From Delftia tsuruhatensis NBRC 16741 (GTDB lineage: Bacteria > Pseudomonadota > Gammaproteobacteria > Burkholderiales > Burkholderiaceae_C), in contig NZ_BCTO01000020.1 in assembly GCF_001571325.1 (NCBI RefSeq), positions 1 through 60,495 on the forward strand: 60,495 nt of DNA, in the 5' to 3' direction. A program made the translations under genes and the position numbers. Below the pieces are notes generated by a model. The model saw only the letters and a list, made by a program, of their open reading frames with translations. It was not told where the DNA came from and ran no database searches. Below are positions 1-7,523 of the stretch, piece by piece; the first letter of the stretch is position 1, and every line of letters begins with the position of its first letter.

Positions 1-331
1 GAATCGCGGTGGCCTCACATGCCCAACCGCCTTCGGGCGGTGGCGGTAGATGCGCAGCAGCCATGCCGAAGCGAGCGTTGAAGACCTGTAGCCATCGCAG
101 CGCCCCGGGCTCCCGTCGATCCAGCAGCCATTCGGCAAGCAGTTCAAGCATCTCAGTGCTCAGCGATTCACCATCTGCACGACGCAGACGGCGGCGCAGG
201 TCCTCTGCATGGATGAACCGCTCACGGCGCTCGGTCAGAAACTTTGCCGCTTCGACCACGCCACCGTCAGCGCCTCGGATCGCGTTGTAGAAAACGTCGC
301 GCCAGTCGGCGCCGGAATAGCGGCAGGTCAT
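1..331 (-). CDS. Hypothetical protein, 3' end beyond window (partial)
   Basis: An open leftward frame starts at the ATG at 331-329 and runs off the left edge after about 110 codons. The start follows an AGGGGA ribosome site 7 nt upstream and overlaps the stop of the preceding small gene by ATGA. The visible protein is charged and mostly helical (Arg/Glu-rich first 80 residues), then Pro-rich. I do not recognise a family. Its place as third gene after a Cro-like regulator fits an early gene of a phage or integrative element. The frame and coupling are seen directly; the function is unknown. Confidence 0.6.
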   Translation of the reverse strand, partial: MTCRYSGADWRDVFYNAIRGADGGVVEAAKFLTERRERFIHAEDLRRRLRRADGESLSTEMLELLAEWLLDRREPGALRWLQVFNARFGMAAAHLPPPPEGGWACEATAI

Positions 332-549
332 TGCCGTTCCCCTTGAATGCTGGAAATTTCAGGATGGCGCCCGCGAACAGTGCCGAGGACACTGCGGGCA
401 TGACGAAAAGAAAGCCCCACTCCAGCCAGCAACGCAAGCAGCACACGCCTTCCCGCGCGTGCGGCACCCAATCGGGGAAGGAGACGAATCCCGGGCGGCG
501 TTGCCGGGCTACTGGAGAGGGAAAAAACAGATGCCAAGACGCTAGACAT
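328..549 (-). CDS. Small hypothetical protein (73 aa)
   Basis: The ATG at 549-547 overlaps the TAG stop of the Cro-like gene, and the stop overlaps the next ATG (ATGA), so the three leftward genes look translationally coupled. The protein has a Ser/Pro-rich start, a basic stretch and one hydrophobic run (VLLALLAGVGLSF) that could be a single membrane segment. No family is recognised. The start is supported by coupling rather than by a strong ribosome site. Confidence 0.45.
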   Translation of the reverse strand: MSSVLASVFSLSSSPATPPGIRLLPRLGAARAGRRVLLALLAGVGLSFRHARSVLGTVRGRHPEISSIQGERQ

Positions 550-796
550 TGGCGCCTCCAGACACAGAGGCATGGGAGCCACGCACGACCCACCACATCA
601 CGTCCGAGCGCAAGGACTCGCACAGCACCTCGCGCCCACTGTGCAGCTCGATGAGGATGCAAAGGCTCTCAGCAGGCTTCTTGCCGTATGCGACGTTCCG
701 CAAGTGGCCATAAGAGGTCTTGCAACGCTGCGCGAAGTCTTCGCGCGCAGGCCCACTCAGGCCCCCCAAATATTCCTTCAGCGTCTTGGTAGTCAT
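542..796 (-). CDS. Cro/YdaS-like DNA-binding protein (84 aa)
   Basis: A small helix-turn-helix protein. Residues 5-45 (LKEYLGGLSGPAREDFAQRC, then YGHLRNVAYGKKP) match the shape of the Cro/YdaS antitoxin-like family, which opposes a CI-type repressor in phages and integrative elements. It is transcribed leftward, divergent from the S24 repressor at 884. A TATAGT -10 element lies at 810-805, only 8 nt before the ATG, so the message may be nearly leaderless. The first operator copy abuts this -10 element, so repression by the neighbouring repressor is likely. The family call is from motif shape. Confidence 0.7.
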   Translation of the reverse strand: MTTKTLKEYLGGLSGPAREDFAQRCKTSYGHLRNVAYGKKPAESLCILIELHSGREVLCESLRSDVMWWVVRGSHASVSGGANV

Positions 797-804
797 GACG
801 CAAG

Positions 805-860
805 ACTATACACCGAACGGTGCATAAAAGAACACCGTTCGGGGAATTCACCAAATGGTT
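805..860. promoter_or_regulatory. Divergent switch region with three operator copies
   Basis: Between the Cro-like gene and the repressor gene lie three copies of a near-palindromic 12-mer: CACCGAACGGTG at 811-822, CACCGTTCGGGG at 833-844 and CACCAAATGGTT at 849-860. The first is the closest to a perfect palindrome. A leftward -10 element TATAGT (810-805) touches the first copy. Three operators between divergent regulator genes is the classic layout of a phage lysogeny switch. Sites are seen directly; binding by the S24 repressor is inferred. Confidence 0.75.
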
Positions 861-883
861 ACGGGCTGGTCAAATCAACCACT

Positions 884-1585
884 ATGGAAATCGCAGACAT
901 TCGCCGCCGAAACGCACAAAAGATCGTGGACGAGCTCACGCTGTCAGCTGCAGCCCGCCGCTTCGACCTTCCCACTCGACAGCTGCTCGACATGCTGCAG
1001 GGCCGCAAGTCTTTTGGTGAAAAGATTGCTCGGCGGATGGAGGCAAATTTTTATCCTGAGCATCTCCCCGGCTGGCTCGACCAGCTTCAGGATTCCATCC
1101 TTGATGAGGATGCGACCATCGCTGCAGCGCCTGCAGCCATGAAGACAGCGGGAGACATACGCATCCCGCAGTACGAGACCGGTGGAAGCATGGGCCATGG
1201 GATCGTGCTAGCCGATCAACCGGGCGTAATCAAGCAGTGGACGGTGTCTGAGAAGTGGCTACACATGAATGTCCAGCGCATCACCAGCGCCAAGAATCTC
1301 GCCATAGTCACCGGCTTCGGCCCTTCAATGCAGCCCCTCTTTAATCCAGGTGACCCTCTTCTCGTTGACAGGGGGGTGAAGGTGGTAGACACAGATGGCG
1401 TCTATTTCTTTCGAGTGGGAACCGAAGGGTTTGTGAAGCAACTGCAACGCATCCCCACGATCAATGGACTTGTTGTTCGAGCCAAGAGCTACAACGCCCT
1501 GTATGACCCCTTCGACATCGTCGATGGGATGGACTTCGAGGTGTTCGCCCGAGTGGTGAAGATCTGGAAGGGCGAAGAATTCTAG
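884..1585 (+). CDS. S24/LexA-like phage-type repressor
   Basis: A 233-aa repressor with a helix-turn-helix N-terminus (about residues 10-55) and a C-terminal S24 peptidase fold. The Ser/Lys dyad is visible as S148 in GPSMQPLFNPGD and K185 in GFVKQLQRIP. An Ala-Gly at 89-90 is a plausible self-cleavage site. Such proteins hold phage-like elements silent and are inactivated by RecA-stimulated self-cleavage (family knowledge). The start at 884 follows the operator array; longer in-frame starts would run back across the operators and the Cro-like gene. No strong ribosome site is seen. Likely autoregulated through the adjacent operators. Confidence 0.85.
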   Translation: MEIADIRRRNAQKIVDELTLSAAARRFDLPTRQLLDMLQGRKSFGEKIARRMEANFYPEHLPGWLDQLQDSILDEDATIAAAPAAMKTAGDIRIPQYETGGSMGHGIVLADQPGVIKQWTVSEKWLHMNVQRITSAKNLAIVTGFGPSMQPLFNPGDPLLVDRGVKVVDTDGVYFFRVGTEGFVKQLQRIPTINGLVVRAKSYNALYDPFDIVDGMDFEVFARVVKIWKGEEF

Positions 1586-1590
1586 ATATA

Positions 1591-1631
1591 CACCAAACAG
1601 TGTTGACCTAATATGCACCGAATGGTGTAAT
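1591..1631 (+). promoter_or_regulatory. Operator-covered promoter of the rightward operon
   Basis: Immediately after the repressor stop, a -35 box TTGACC (1603-1608) and a -10 box TGTAAT (1626-1631) are separated by exactly 17 nt. Two operator copies flank and overlap it: CACCAAACAGTG (1591-1602), just before the -35, and CACCGAATGGTG (1616-1627), running into the -10. The S24 repressor should therefore shut this promoter, which would drive the genes from 1709 to 6149. Confidence 0.75.
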
Positions 1632-1708
1632 GCGTCTGCCTGAGTTTTCGCTCAGGCGGGCGCAATGGCATGCAGGCCGTGCGCCCTCCACCGCACAGGA
1701 GGCCCGGC

Positions 1709-2002
1709 ATGCAATGCAGCAGTACAGCAGACAGTGCACACGTCTGCACCCTCTTTCTAGCCGTTGACACGATGCCGCTGCAGCGGCAAATCCAGGAGCT
1801 TGAGCGACTGCTCTGGCCCTACCAACTCACGTCCATGTGCAACGCCGCGACTGCACGGGTGCAGCAAGGCATCCTGCAGGCCGCCAGCGAGGCATACATT
1901 GCCCTCGACATCCCGCCCCCGGACAGCCACGTCATTGACGTGCTGATGTCTATCCCTGGCCTGGCCGGTGTTGAGCTGACGGACGACGCAAGGGGCGAGT
2001 GA
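1709..2002 (+). CDS. Hypothetical protein of the element operon (97 aa)
   Basis: First gene after the operator-controlled promoter. The start is set by a perfect AGGAGG at 1697-1702, 6 nt before the ATG. From about residue 22 (MPLQRQIQELERLLWPYQL) it looks helical, possibly coiled coil, and ends DDARGE. No family is recognised. Its stop overlaps the next ATG (TGATG). A later in-frame ATG at 1772 is possible but lacks a comparable ribosome site. Confidence 0.6.
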   Translation: MQCSSTADSAHVCTLFLAVDTMPLQRQIQELERLLWPYQLTSMCNAATARVQQGILQAASEAYIALDIPPPDSHVIDVLMSIPGLAGVELTDDARGE

Positions 2003-2133
2003 TGACCCTCTACACCGTCACATGCGGCCGGACTCGCCACACGATCCGCGCCACGGGCGCAGCGGATGCCATCGCCCGCGCCATGGACCTCTTCGGGCAC
2101 GGACATCCCATCAGCGCAAAGGCAGCACGATGA
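2002..2133 (+). CDS. Very small hypothetical protein (43 aa)
   Basis: Begins MTLYTVTCGRTRHTIRATGA, overlaps the upstream stop, and shares ATGA with the next gene. The GGCGAG just upstream could serve as ribosome site. No family is recognised. It is accepted because both ends are coupled to neighbours in a tightly packed operon. Confidence 0.45.
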   Translation: MTLYTVTCGRTRHTIRATGAADAIARAMDLFGHGHPISAKAAR

Positions 2134-2264
2134 GCCGCCCGCCCATCCAGATGGAAGGCCCATACCTGCCGCGCCGCGTCCGCCGCACCGTGCTGCGATG
2201 GCTGGTCCTGGCTATGTTCGGCACCCTCGTTGCCATCAAGTTCGGGGGCGCGCTATGGCTCTGA
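2130..2264 (+). CDS. Small single-pass membrane protein (44 aa)
   Basis: Starts at ATGA overlapping the previous stop. Residues 1-22 are basic and Pro/Arg-rich; residues 23-43 (VLRWLVLAMFGTLVAIKFGG) form one hydrophobic segment. Its 3' end overlaps the next gene by 10 nt. Function unknown; the topology suggests a basic cytoplasmic N-terminus. Confidence 0.5.
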   Translation: MSRPPIQMEGPYLPRRVRRTVLRWLVLAMFGTLVAIKFGGALWL

Positions 2265-2593
2265 TCCTCATCACCGGCACCCTGGTGCAGGACGCAGAAG
2301 TGCGCACGCTGCCCCAAGGCGTGGACAGCACACCCATGCCGGTCCTGTGTCTGCTCATCGACAGCGACGGCCCCGGCCAATTGCCTGTCAAAGCCGAGCA
2401 GGTCTACCCGCCAGCAGCCCGCGCCCAGGCCCAGCAGCGCGCCAAGTCATTCAAGCGCGGCATGCGTGTATCCATCACCGCGCCCGTCCACCAGATCCGT
2501 CACACCTTGGGCCACTGCAGCGACATCCAGCCCCTGCATGAGCCCGCCCCCATCCAACCTCAAATGCAACTTCTGGAGGCCGCTCATGGCTAA
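2255..2593 (+). CDS. Putative OB-fold/SSB-like small protein (112 aa)
   Basis: The N-terminus (LILITGTLVQDAEVRTLPQG) resembles the first strands of single-stranded DNA-binding proteins (pattern xGxLxxDxExRxxPxG), and residues 65-90 (RAKSFKRGMRVSITAPVHQI) resemble a later OB-fold strand pair. This suggests a nucleic-acid-binding role in replication or transfer of the element. The match is weak and by eye only. The gene overlaps both neighbours, consistent with the packed operon. Confidence 0.5.
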   Translation: MALILITGTLVQDAEVRTLPQGVDSTPMPVLCLLIDSDGPGQLPVKAEQVYPPAARAQAQQRAKSFKRGMRVSITAPVHQIRHTLGHCSDIQPLHEPAPIQPQMQLLEAAHG

Positions 2594-2915
2594 AGCAATC
2601 GTCATCGAAATCAAGCATGTCGGCCCTGGCGCGGTCCAAGTCGAATCGGATCTGCGAACACCTCGCGTAGGTGCGCCTCTGGCGCCCCAAGAATCCGCGG
2701 CACTGGAAATGATCCAGCACATCCAGCGGCAACCGGCCTGCCGCCGCGTGATCTATGACAGCCCGCGCGTCGATCCCGACACAGCCGCCTGCGTTGCCCT
2801 GGTGCGCGATCTACTGGACCCGGAGGAGTTTGGGCACAGCGTCACCGCCGAAGTGCGCAACGCGGCGCGCCGCGCCTTTGGCATCAAGGGCCAGCAGGAG
2901 GGACTTGCAGCATGA
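2586..2915 (+). CDS. Hypothetical protein (109 aa)
   Basis: Starts MAKAIVIEIKHVGPGAVQVE, overlaps the preceding stop by 8 nt, and ends in an ATGA overlap with the ParB-like gene. The sequence alternates strands and helices and has no signal or membrane segment. No family is recognised. A DNA-maintenance role is only suggested by position between an SSB-like and a ParB-like gene. Confidence 0.55.
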   Translation: MAKAIVIEIKHVGPGAVQVESDLRTPRVGAPLAPQESAALEMIQHIQRQPACRRVIYDSPRVDPDTAACVALVRDLLDPEEFGHSVTAEVRNAARRAFGIKGQQEGLAA

Positions 2916-5374
2916 CCAGCACACATGACACCCAGACCGCCGCCATGCCCACACCTGGCGCAGGCGCCCTGATGCTGCATGTGCCCGTCATGAGCATTGC
3001 ACGGAGCCTGCGCAACCCGCGCAAGCACTTCGACCAAGCGAAGCTACAGGAGCTGGCCGACTCAATCAAAGCCACCGGCGGCGCGCTGCAGCCCATCCTG
3101 CTGCGCCCCCTACCCGAGTCGCGCATTGCCGATGAGCAGCAAATTGCGAAGGCCGAGAAGCGCGAGCGCGCGCAGTACGAACTGGTGGCAGGGGAACGCC
3201 GTTGGCGCGCCAGCCAGCTCGCAGGCGTGGCCGAAATCCCCGCAATGATCCGCCCGATGTCCGACGCGGAGGCTTTGCGGGCCGCTGTCATAGAGAACCT
3301 GCAGCGTACCGATATCACGAAGCTCGAAGAAGCCGAAGGCTATCGGGAACTGCTGGACCTCGGAGAAACCACGGCCGAAAAAATCGCAGAGGACGTGGGC
3401 AAGAGCCGCACCTACGTTTTCAACGTCATGAAGATCCTCGACCTGTGCGAAGAGGTCCGCGAGGTGCTGCGCAAAGGGGACATTGACTTCAGCCGCGCGC
3501 AGTTGCTGGCACGCATCCCCAGTGCACAACTTCAAATCAAAGCACTCAAAGACATCACCCGCACCGACTGGCAAGGGGAGAAGCCCAGCTACCGCGCGTG
3601 CGAGGATCTTGTGCAAAACGAGTACATGGTGCGCCTGGACCGGGCCAAGTTCACGATCACAGACGCAAGCCTGGTGCCTTCCGCTGGCAGTTGCGCGGAC
3701 TGCAGCAAGCGCACCGGCGCCAATGCGGAGCTGAAAAAGGAAATGGGCCGTGCAGACATCTGCACTGACAAGCCGTGCTATGAGGCCAAGGCCGAAGCGC
3801 ACACGGCCCGCATCGTGCAGGAGGCCAAAGACAAAGGGCACACGGTCATCATCGGCAAAGAAGCCGAAGAGCTTCAGGCCCAGGGCTACAACGAGAAGCT
3901 GCTCGGCTATCGCCGTCTGGACGCCATTGAAGACAGCCCAGGCGACTACCCGCTGCGAAAAATCATTGGCGACCAGATGAAGGCCGAGGGCATCCAGCCG
4001 GTCAAGATCGAAAGCCCTCGCCGAAAGGGCGAGCTTGTTGATGCCCTGCCCAATGAGACGGTGCTGCGCCTCCTGAAGATCGTGGACGGCCAGGCCAAAG
4101 CGTCGGAGAAAGTGGCCAAGGAAGCGCGGCAGTTCTCCGAGGCCAAGAAGGCCCAGGCCGAAGCGAAGGCAAGGGCAAAGTTTGAACAGGCCTGGCGCGA
4201 TGCCCTGCTGGATCGCGCGTGGAACACCCTCAATGCCGAACAGCCCCCGGCCTTCAATCTGGATGTGCATCGCTATCTTGCCCTGCGCTCCGTCAAAAGC
4301 CTCGGGACCGACGACGCACAGGCCATTGCTGATGTGCTCGGCTTCGACCGTGTGGGCGCTCATGCCGCGCTGATCGAGTACGCCAAGGAAACAGCCAGCC
4401 CCGATTTCCTGCAGCTCCTGTGCATCGCGCAGGGCGACAGCCGCGCCACGCACAATCCTTACAACGGCACGCCGAATGAGGGACTGATGCTGGTCGCCGG
4501 CGCCGTGCTGCAGGAACGCCTGCAGGCAGTGATTGAAGAGGTCAAATTGGCTGCTGCCGACAAGCATCTGCCGAAGATTGCCCCTGTCAAACCTGCCGCC
4601 CCAAAGGCGGATCTACCCCTAAACCCCGCTGCGCGCGCTGGCGAGAGTCGCGCGAAGGGCAAAGCCAAGAAATCCCCCGCTGCGCGTGCGGGCGCCGAGC
4701 CGAAGACGACAGCCGCCGAAGCCTCGGCCGCTATCGCGGCCGCGCAAAGCGACGAGGGGGCGTCTGTCGCTGACGCGCAGGCACCCATTCATGGTGCGGC
4801 TGCAGCCGCACAGAACGACGATGCAGGCCCAGTCGCAGCTGACGCTGCGCAGGGCCTGCCGCCCTCCTCCGCAGCACCCGAAGTTGACCAGGCCATGACC
4901 CCTGACGCGCAGCAGTCTGCGCCCGCGCAGACTGCCACCGCTGACGATGACCAGGACAGTGCGCACGCCGGCACCGGGGCAGCAGATCAAGCAGCCACCA
5001 GCCAGGCAGTCACATTCGAGCCCGGCGACCTGGTGCGAGTGAAAGCCGGCCTCAAGGGACCAACCGGACGTCCCCGAAAAGAGTGCGGACGCGTGGGCGT
5101 GGTGCGGCCTGGCCATGTCTCGCTGATCGTGGAATTCGGAGCCGGCGTAGGCCAGCGCGCAGGCTTCGAGCCCGAGGAGCTGGAGCCCTACACCGCAGAC
5201 CCTATCGTGCACAAGCGTGTGCGTGTGCTCAATCTGGAGAGCGCTTACCGCTGGCAGGAAGGCACCGTCACAGCATGTACAGCAGACGGCTGGCAAGTGG
5301 AGTTCTCGGGCAAGCCTGGCACCGTGGCCAAGGCTGCCATTTTCGATACCAAGGAACTGGAGAGCCTGGCATGA
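2912..5374 (+). CDS. ParB/Spo0J-family DNA-binding protein, extended
   Basis: An 820-aa ParB-like protein, far longer than typical chromosomal ParB (about 300 aa). Residues about 30-110 hold the ParB N-terminal domain (NPRKHFDQAKLQELADSI and LVAGERRWRASQLAG); 115-200 hold the HTH linker region (ENLQRTDITKLEEAEGYREL). A possible zinc ribbon follows (C261, C264, C284, C289). Residues 560-700 are Ala-rich low complexity; residues about 705-820 look like two KOW/SH3-like barrels. This form is typical of integrative elements and plasmids rather than the chromosome. No ParA is adjacent. It probably acts in maintenance or in regulation of the element. Confidence 0.75.
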   Translation: MTSTHDTQTAAMPTPGAGALMLHVPVMSIARSLRNPRKHFDQAKLQELADSIKATGGALQPILLRPLPESRIADEQQIAKAEKRERAQYELVAGERRWRASQLAGVAEIPAMIRPMSDAEALRAAVIENLQRTDITKLEEAEGYRELLDLGETTAEKIAEDVGKSRTYVFNVMKILDLCEEVREVLRKGDIDFSRAQLLARIPSAQLQIKALKDITRTDWQGEKPSYRACEDLVQNEYMVRLDRAKFTITDASLVPSAGSCADCSKRTGANAELKKEMGRADICTDKPCYEAKAEAHTARIVQEAKDKGHTVIIGKEAEELQAQGYNEKLLGYRRLDAIEDSPGDYPLRKIIGDQMKAEGIQPVKIESPRRKGELVDALPNETVLRLLKIVDGQAKASEKVAKEARQFSEAKKAQAEAKARAKFEQAWRDALLDRAWNTLNAEQPPAFNLDVHRYLALRSVKSLGTDDAQAIADVLGFDRVGAHAALIEYAKETASPDFLQLLCIAQGDSRATHNPYNGTPNEGLMLVAGAVLQERLQAVIEEVKLAAADKHLPKIAPVKPAAPKADLPLNPAARAGESRAKGKAKKSPAARAGAEPKTTAAEASAAIAAAQSDEGASVADAQAPIHGAAAAAQNDDAGPVAADAAQGLPPSSAAPEVDQAMTPDAQQSAPAQTATADDDQDSAHAGTGAADQAATSQAVTFEPGDLVRVKAGLKGPTGRPRKECGRVGVVRPGHVSLIVEFGAGVGQRAGFEPEELEPYTADPIVHKRVRVLNLESAYRWQEGTVTACTADGWQVEFSGKPGTVAKAAIFDTKELESLA

Positions 5375-5901
5375 ACGGACGCCGCAAACCTTTCCGCAGT
5401 CGCTGGGCGGGTCGTCCCGACACGTTTGCCGTGATCAATCACCACGGCACCAAGCTGACGAGCCAAGAGATCGCCTCCATCATCGACCCCGTGCGCGAGT
5501 GCTTTTCCCAGATCCGCGCCGGCACAGCCACCGAGGTGCACGCCACCGTCATGCACAGCACTATCCAGGTGGCCCAGGAGGTAGAGCGCGGAGGCATCGT
5601 CCACGGCCTGGCCGAACATTTCAACAGCGCCCAGGCCGCATGCGAAGCCTACTTTGCCCGCTGCCGCGCCGGCGGCGCCTGGCACCCCAGCGCCGTGCAC
5701 TTCTACGAGCTGGACGCCCTCACCACCGCGATTGACCTGCATGAATTCCAGTTGCAGCAGTTGACGGCCCACGAGATCCAAGAAGTGACGCGCAGGCTGA
5801 TCGCGCGCACAGAGAGCAGCGGTGGCGAAATGCTCCAAGCTGATAGCGACCTGAGCACCACCAAGCCGTACCGTAATAGCCAAGAGGAGGCACACGCATG
5901 A
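5371..5901 (+). CDS. Hypothetical protein (176 aa)
   Basis: Starts at an ATGA overlap with the ParB-like gene. Helical, His- and Glu-rich, with HFYELDALTTAIDLHEFQLQ near residues 110-130; no membrane segment or recognised catalytic motif. It ends in an ATGA overlap with the next gene. The same operon logic suggests an element-borne accessory gene; the function is unknown. Confidence 0.6.
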   Translation: MNGRRKPFRSRWAGRPDTFAVINHHGTKLTSQEIASIIDPVRECFSQIRAGTATEVHATVMHSTIQVAQEVERGGIVHGLAEHFNSAQAACEAYFARCRAGGAWHPSAVHFYELDALTTAIDLHEFQLQQLTAHEIQEVTRRLIARTESSGGEMLQADSDLSTTKPYRNSQEEAHA

Positions 5902-6149
5902 TCGGCACCCAACCCACTGGCGCCATCGAGGGCGTGCAAATCAGCGCGGTGAGCCATGAGGGGCTAAGCGTCAGCATCAACGGCAAGCCAGGGCGTCTAG
6001 CTATCCTCACAGAGGACGGGCAGGTCATCGCGACCGGCCAAGATGTGGCTCGCGAGGCCCAGGCAGTAGCAGTGAACTGTTATCGCAATTTCCTCCAAGG
6101 AAAAGGATTCTTACGAATTCTAAGCAAACCGATTCAATCAGATATTTAA
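5898..6149 (+). CDS. Hypothetical protein, probably truncated or fused at a junction (83 aa)
   Basis: The first 63 residues (MIGTQPTGAIEGVQ and on) have the GC-rich codon use of the upstream operon. From about base 6090 the sequence becomes AT-rich and the last 20 residues (FLQGKGFLRILSKPIQSDI) have a different codon style. The likeliest reading is an older gene whose 3' end was replaced when the AT-rich island arrived. A strong terminator follows. Confidence 0.5.
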   Translation: MIGTQPTGAIEGVQISAVSHEGLSVSINGKPGRLAILTEDGQVIATGQDVAREAQAVAVNCYRNFLQGKGFLRILSKPIQSDI

Positions 6150-6162
6150 AACATTGATTATC

Positions 6163-6200
6163 AAAAAACCTGCCAAAGAAGTACTTCGGCAGGTTTTTTT
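6163..6200. terminator. Bidirectional rho-independent terminator
   Basis: An A-rich tract runs into a perfect CCTGCC/GGCAGG stem (6169-6174 with 6188-6193), followed by a run of seven T. It can end the rightward operon and also leftward transcription from the nuclease pair. Confidence 0.85.
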
Positions 6201-6292
6201 AAAATTCAAACACAAACCATATATATCATCATAATTAACTACTATAAAAATAGCTCTACCCAGAAATCGACCAGTAAATTCAAAGAATATAT

Positions 6293-7522
6293 TCAAATCA
6301 GCGGTTTTTGCGAACCTTTAAGAGAATATTCCGCAGAATCTTCTAAATCAGTATTCAAAATTTCATTATCCCTCGATTTAGATAAAACAGATTCTGAAAC
6401 TTCGTCTTTTTTATTGCCAGAAGAAATTATTCCAGAAGATTCATAACGATCATTTTTTCCTCGCTCAATACTAATAGTCGCATCAACATAGTATGCCGCG
6501 ATAGGAAGCGAACCGCGTCTGACACCTACATAATCAGCAAAGATCCCGAGAATTGATCGAGTTTCCATAGGCATCACTATATTATCCGGATTCACCAATC
6601 CGTAAGCTGCCGCCTCAAGATCTCGCCCAGCATTGAAGAGGTGCTGCGCATTGTGTTCACGCATGAAATATTCAGCAATGACGTCAGCGCGAATTCCTTC
6701 TAAATTTTTCTCCAATTGCTGCTGAGCCTGCGCGGCAATTGCCTTTCCATTTTTTATTCCCTCGGCAATAGCCTCAAGTGCAGTCTTAATACTATGCTGC
6801 ACTCGCCCGTCCCCCGTATCGCCAAACAAAACGCCATTCTTTATAGCGTCAAATCTTTTTTCCACATCAGTAAATACATACTTTTCCAAACCTATATCTA
6901 AAGCGATGCAAGCAACTCCGGCAGACAAGAGAGCACAACGCAGCGCCGCTTCTCGGTGCTGAACTCTAACCTCGGCTCTTTCAGCGAAAAACTTAAAAGC
7001 AAACATTGCCCTATTAAAGGCAGGAAACCCCTGTAAGCTGGCAACAGCAGATTTAGCCTCTCCTAGTATTCGAAGCCAGTCGCCGTCATGTTTTTGCGAC
7101 GGATTCTTTTGCACAAGCTCGACCAACTCTTCGTGAGTCAGCCGCTGATCAATGTCTAACTTCTTTGACAACTTATCGAGAAATTCTTTTGACAGCACAG
7201 CAATACCTTGCAACTGTGCAAACCTAAGTACAGAGGGCGAACTGTCAGTAGTAGCAATAATAGCCCGATCGCAACGCATTATTTCCTGCAAACCGCGAAC
7301 CCACAACACGCGTTCAAAAGCCTTGGGGGACTTCTTATTTTTTACATCAACGATTCCTCGTATACGTGCAGCAGCAGATTGCCTGGTGTAAATCCACGTA
7401 TCCAAGTCTGTAACGTCATTATCTTCAAATTTAAATGGTACAGATCGAAGCGCAAAGAAACCTTGGCGCACCAAATAAGCGCGTACAAGTTCCTCAAGTG
7501 CCGGCCCCTTTGACGGTGTCAT
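6293..7522 (-). CDS. PD-(D/E)xK-type restriction endonuclease-like protein
   Basis: A 409-aa protein. Residues 5-120 carry the signature of a restriction-endonuclease fold: an early helix with Glu (ALEELVRAYLVRQGF), then TDLDTW and VDVKNKK spaced as in PD-(D/E)xK nucleases, then FERVLWVRGL and CDRAIIATT. The remainder is helical, ending in a Ser/Lys/Glu-rich tail. The start at 7522 is chosen because GGAGG sits 5 nt upstream inside the end of the preceding gene; a GTG 12 nt earlier is less likely. Only one nucleotide separates it from the upstream stop, so the two are translationally coupled. Codon use is AT-rich, unlike both flanks, suggesting transfer. DNA cleavage, perhaps in defence, is inferred. 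Confidence 0.7.
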   Translation of the reverse strand: MTPSKGPALEELVRAYLVRQGFFALRSVPFKFEDNDVTDLDTWIYTRQSAAARIRGIVDVKNKKSPKAFERVLWVRGLQEIMRCDRAIIATTDSSPSVLRFAQLQGIAVLSKEFLDKLSKKLDIDQRLTHEELVELVQKNPSQKHDGDWLRILGEAKSAVASLQGFPAFNRAMFAFKFFAERAEVRVQHREAALRCALLSAGVACIALDIGLEKYVFTDVEKRFDAIKNGVLFGDTGDGRVQHSIKTALEAIAEGIKNGKAIAAQAQQQLEKNLEGIRADVIAEYFMREHNAQHLFNAGRDLEAAAYGLVNPDNIVMPMETRSILGIFADYVGVRRGSLPIAAYYVDATISIERGKNDRYESSGIISSGNKKDEVSESVLSKSRDNEILNTDLEDSAEYSLKGSQKPLI

Positions 7523-7523
7523 A

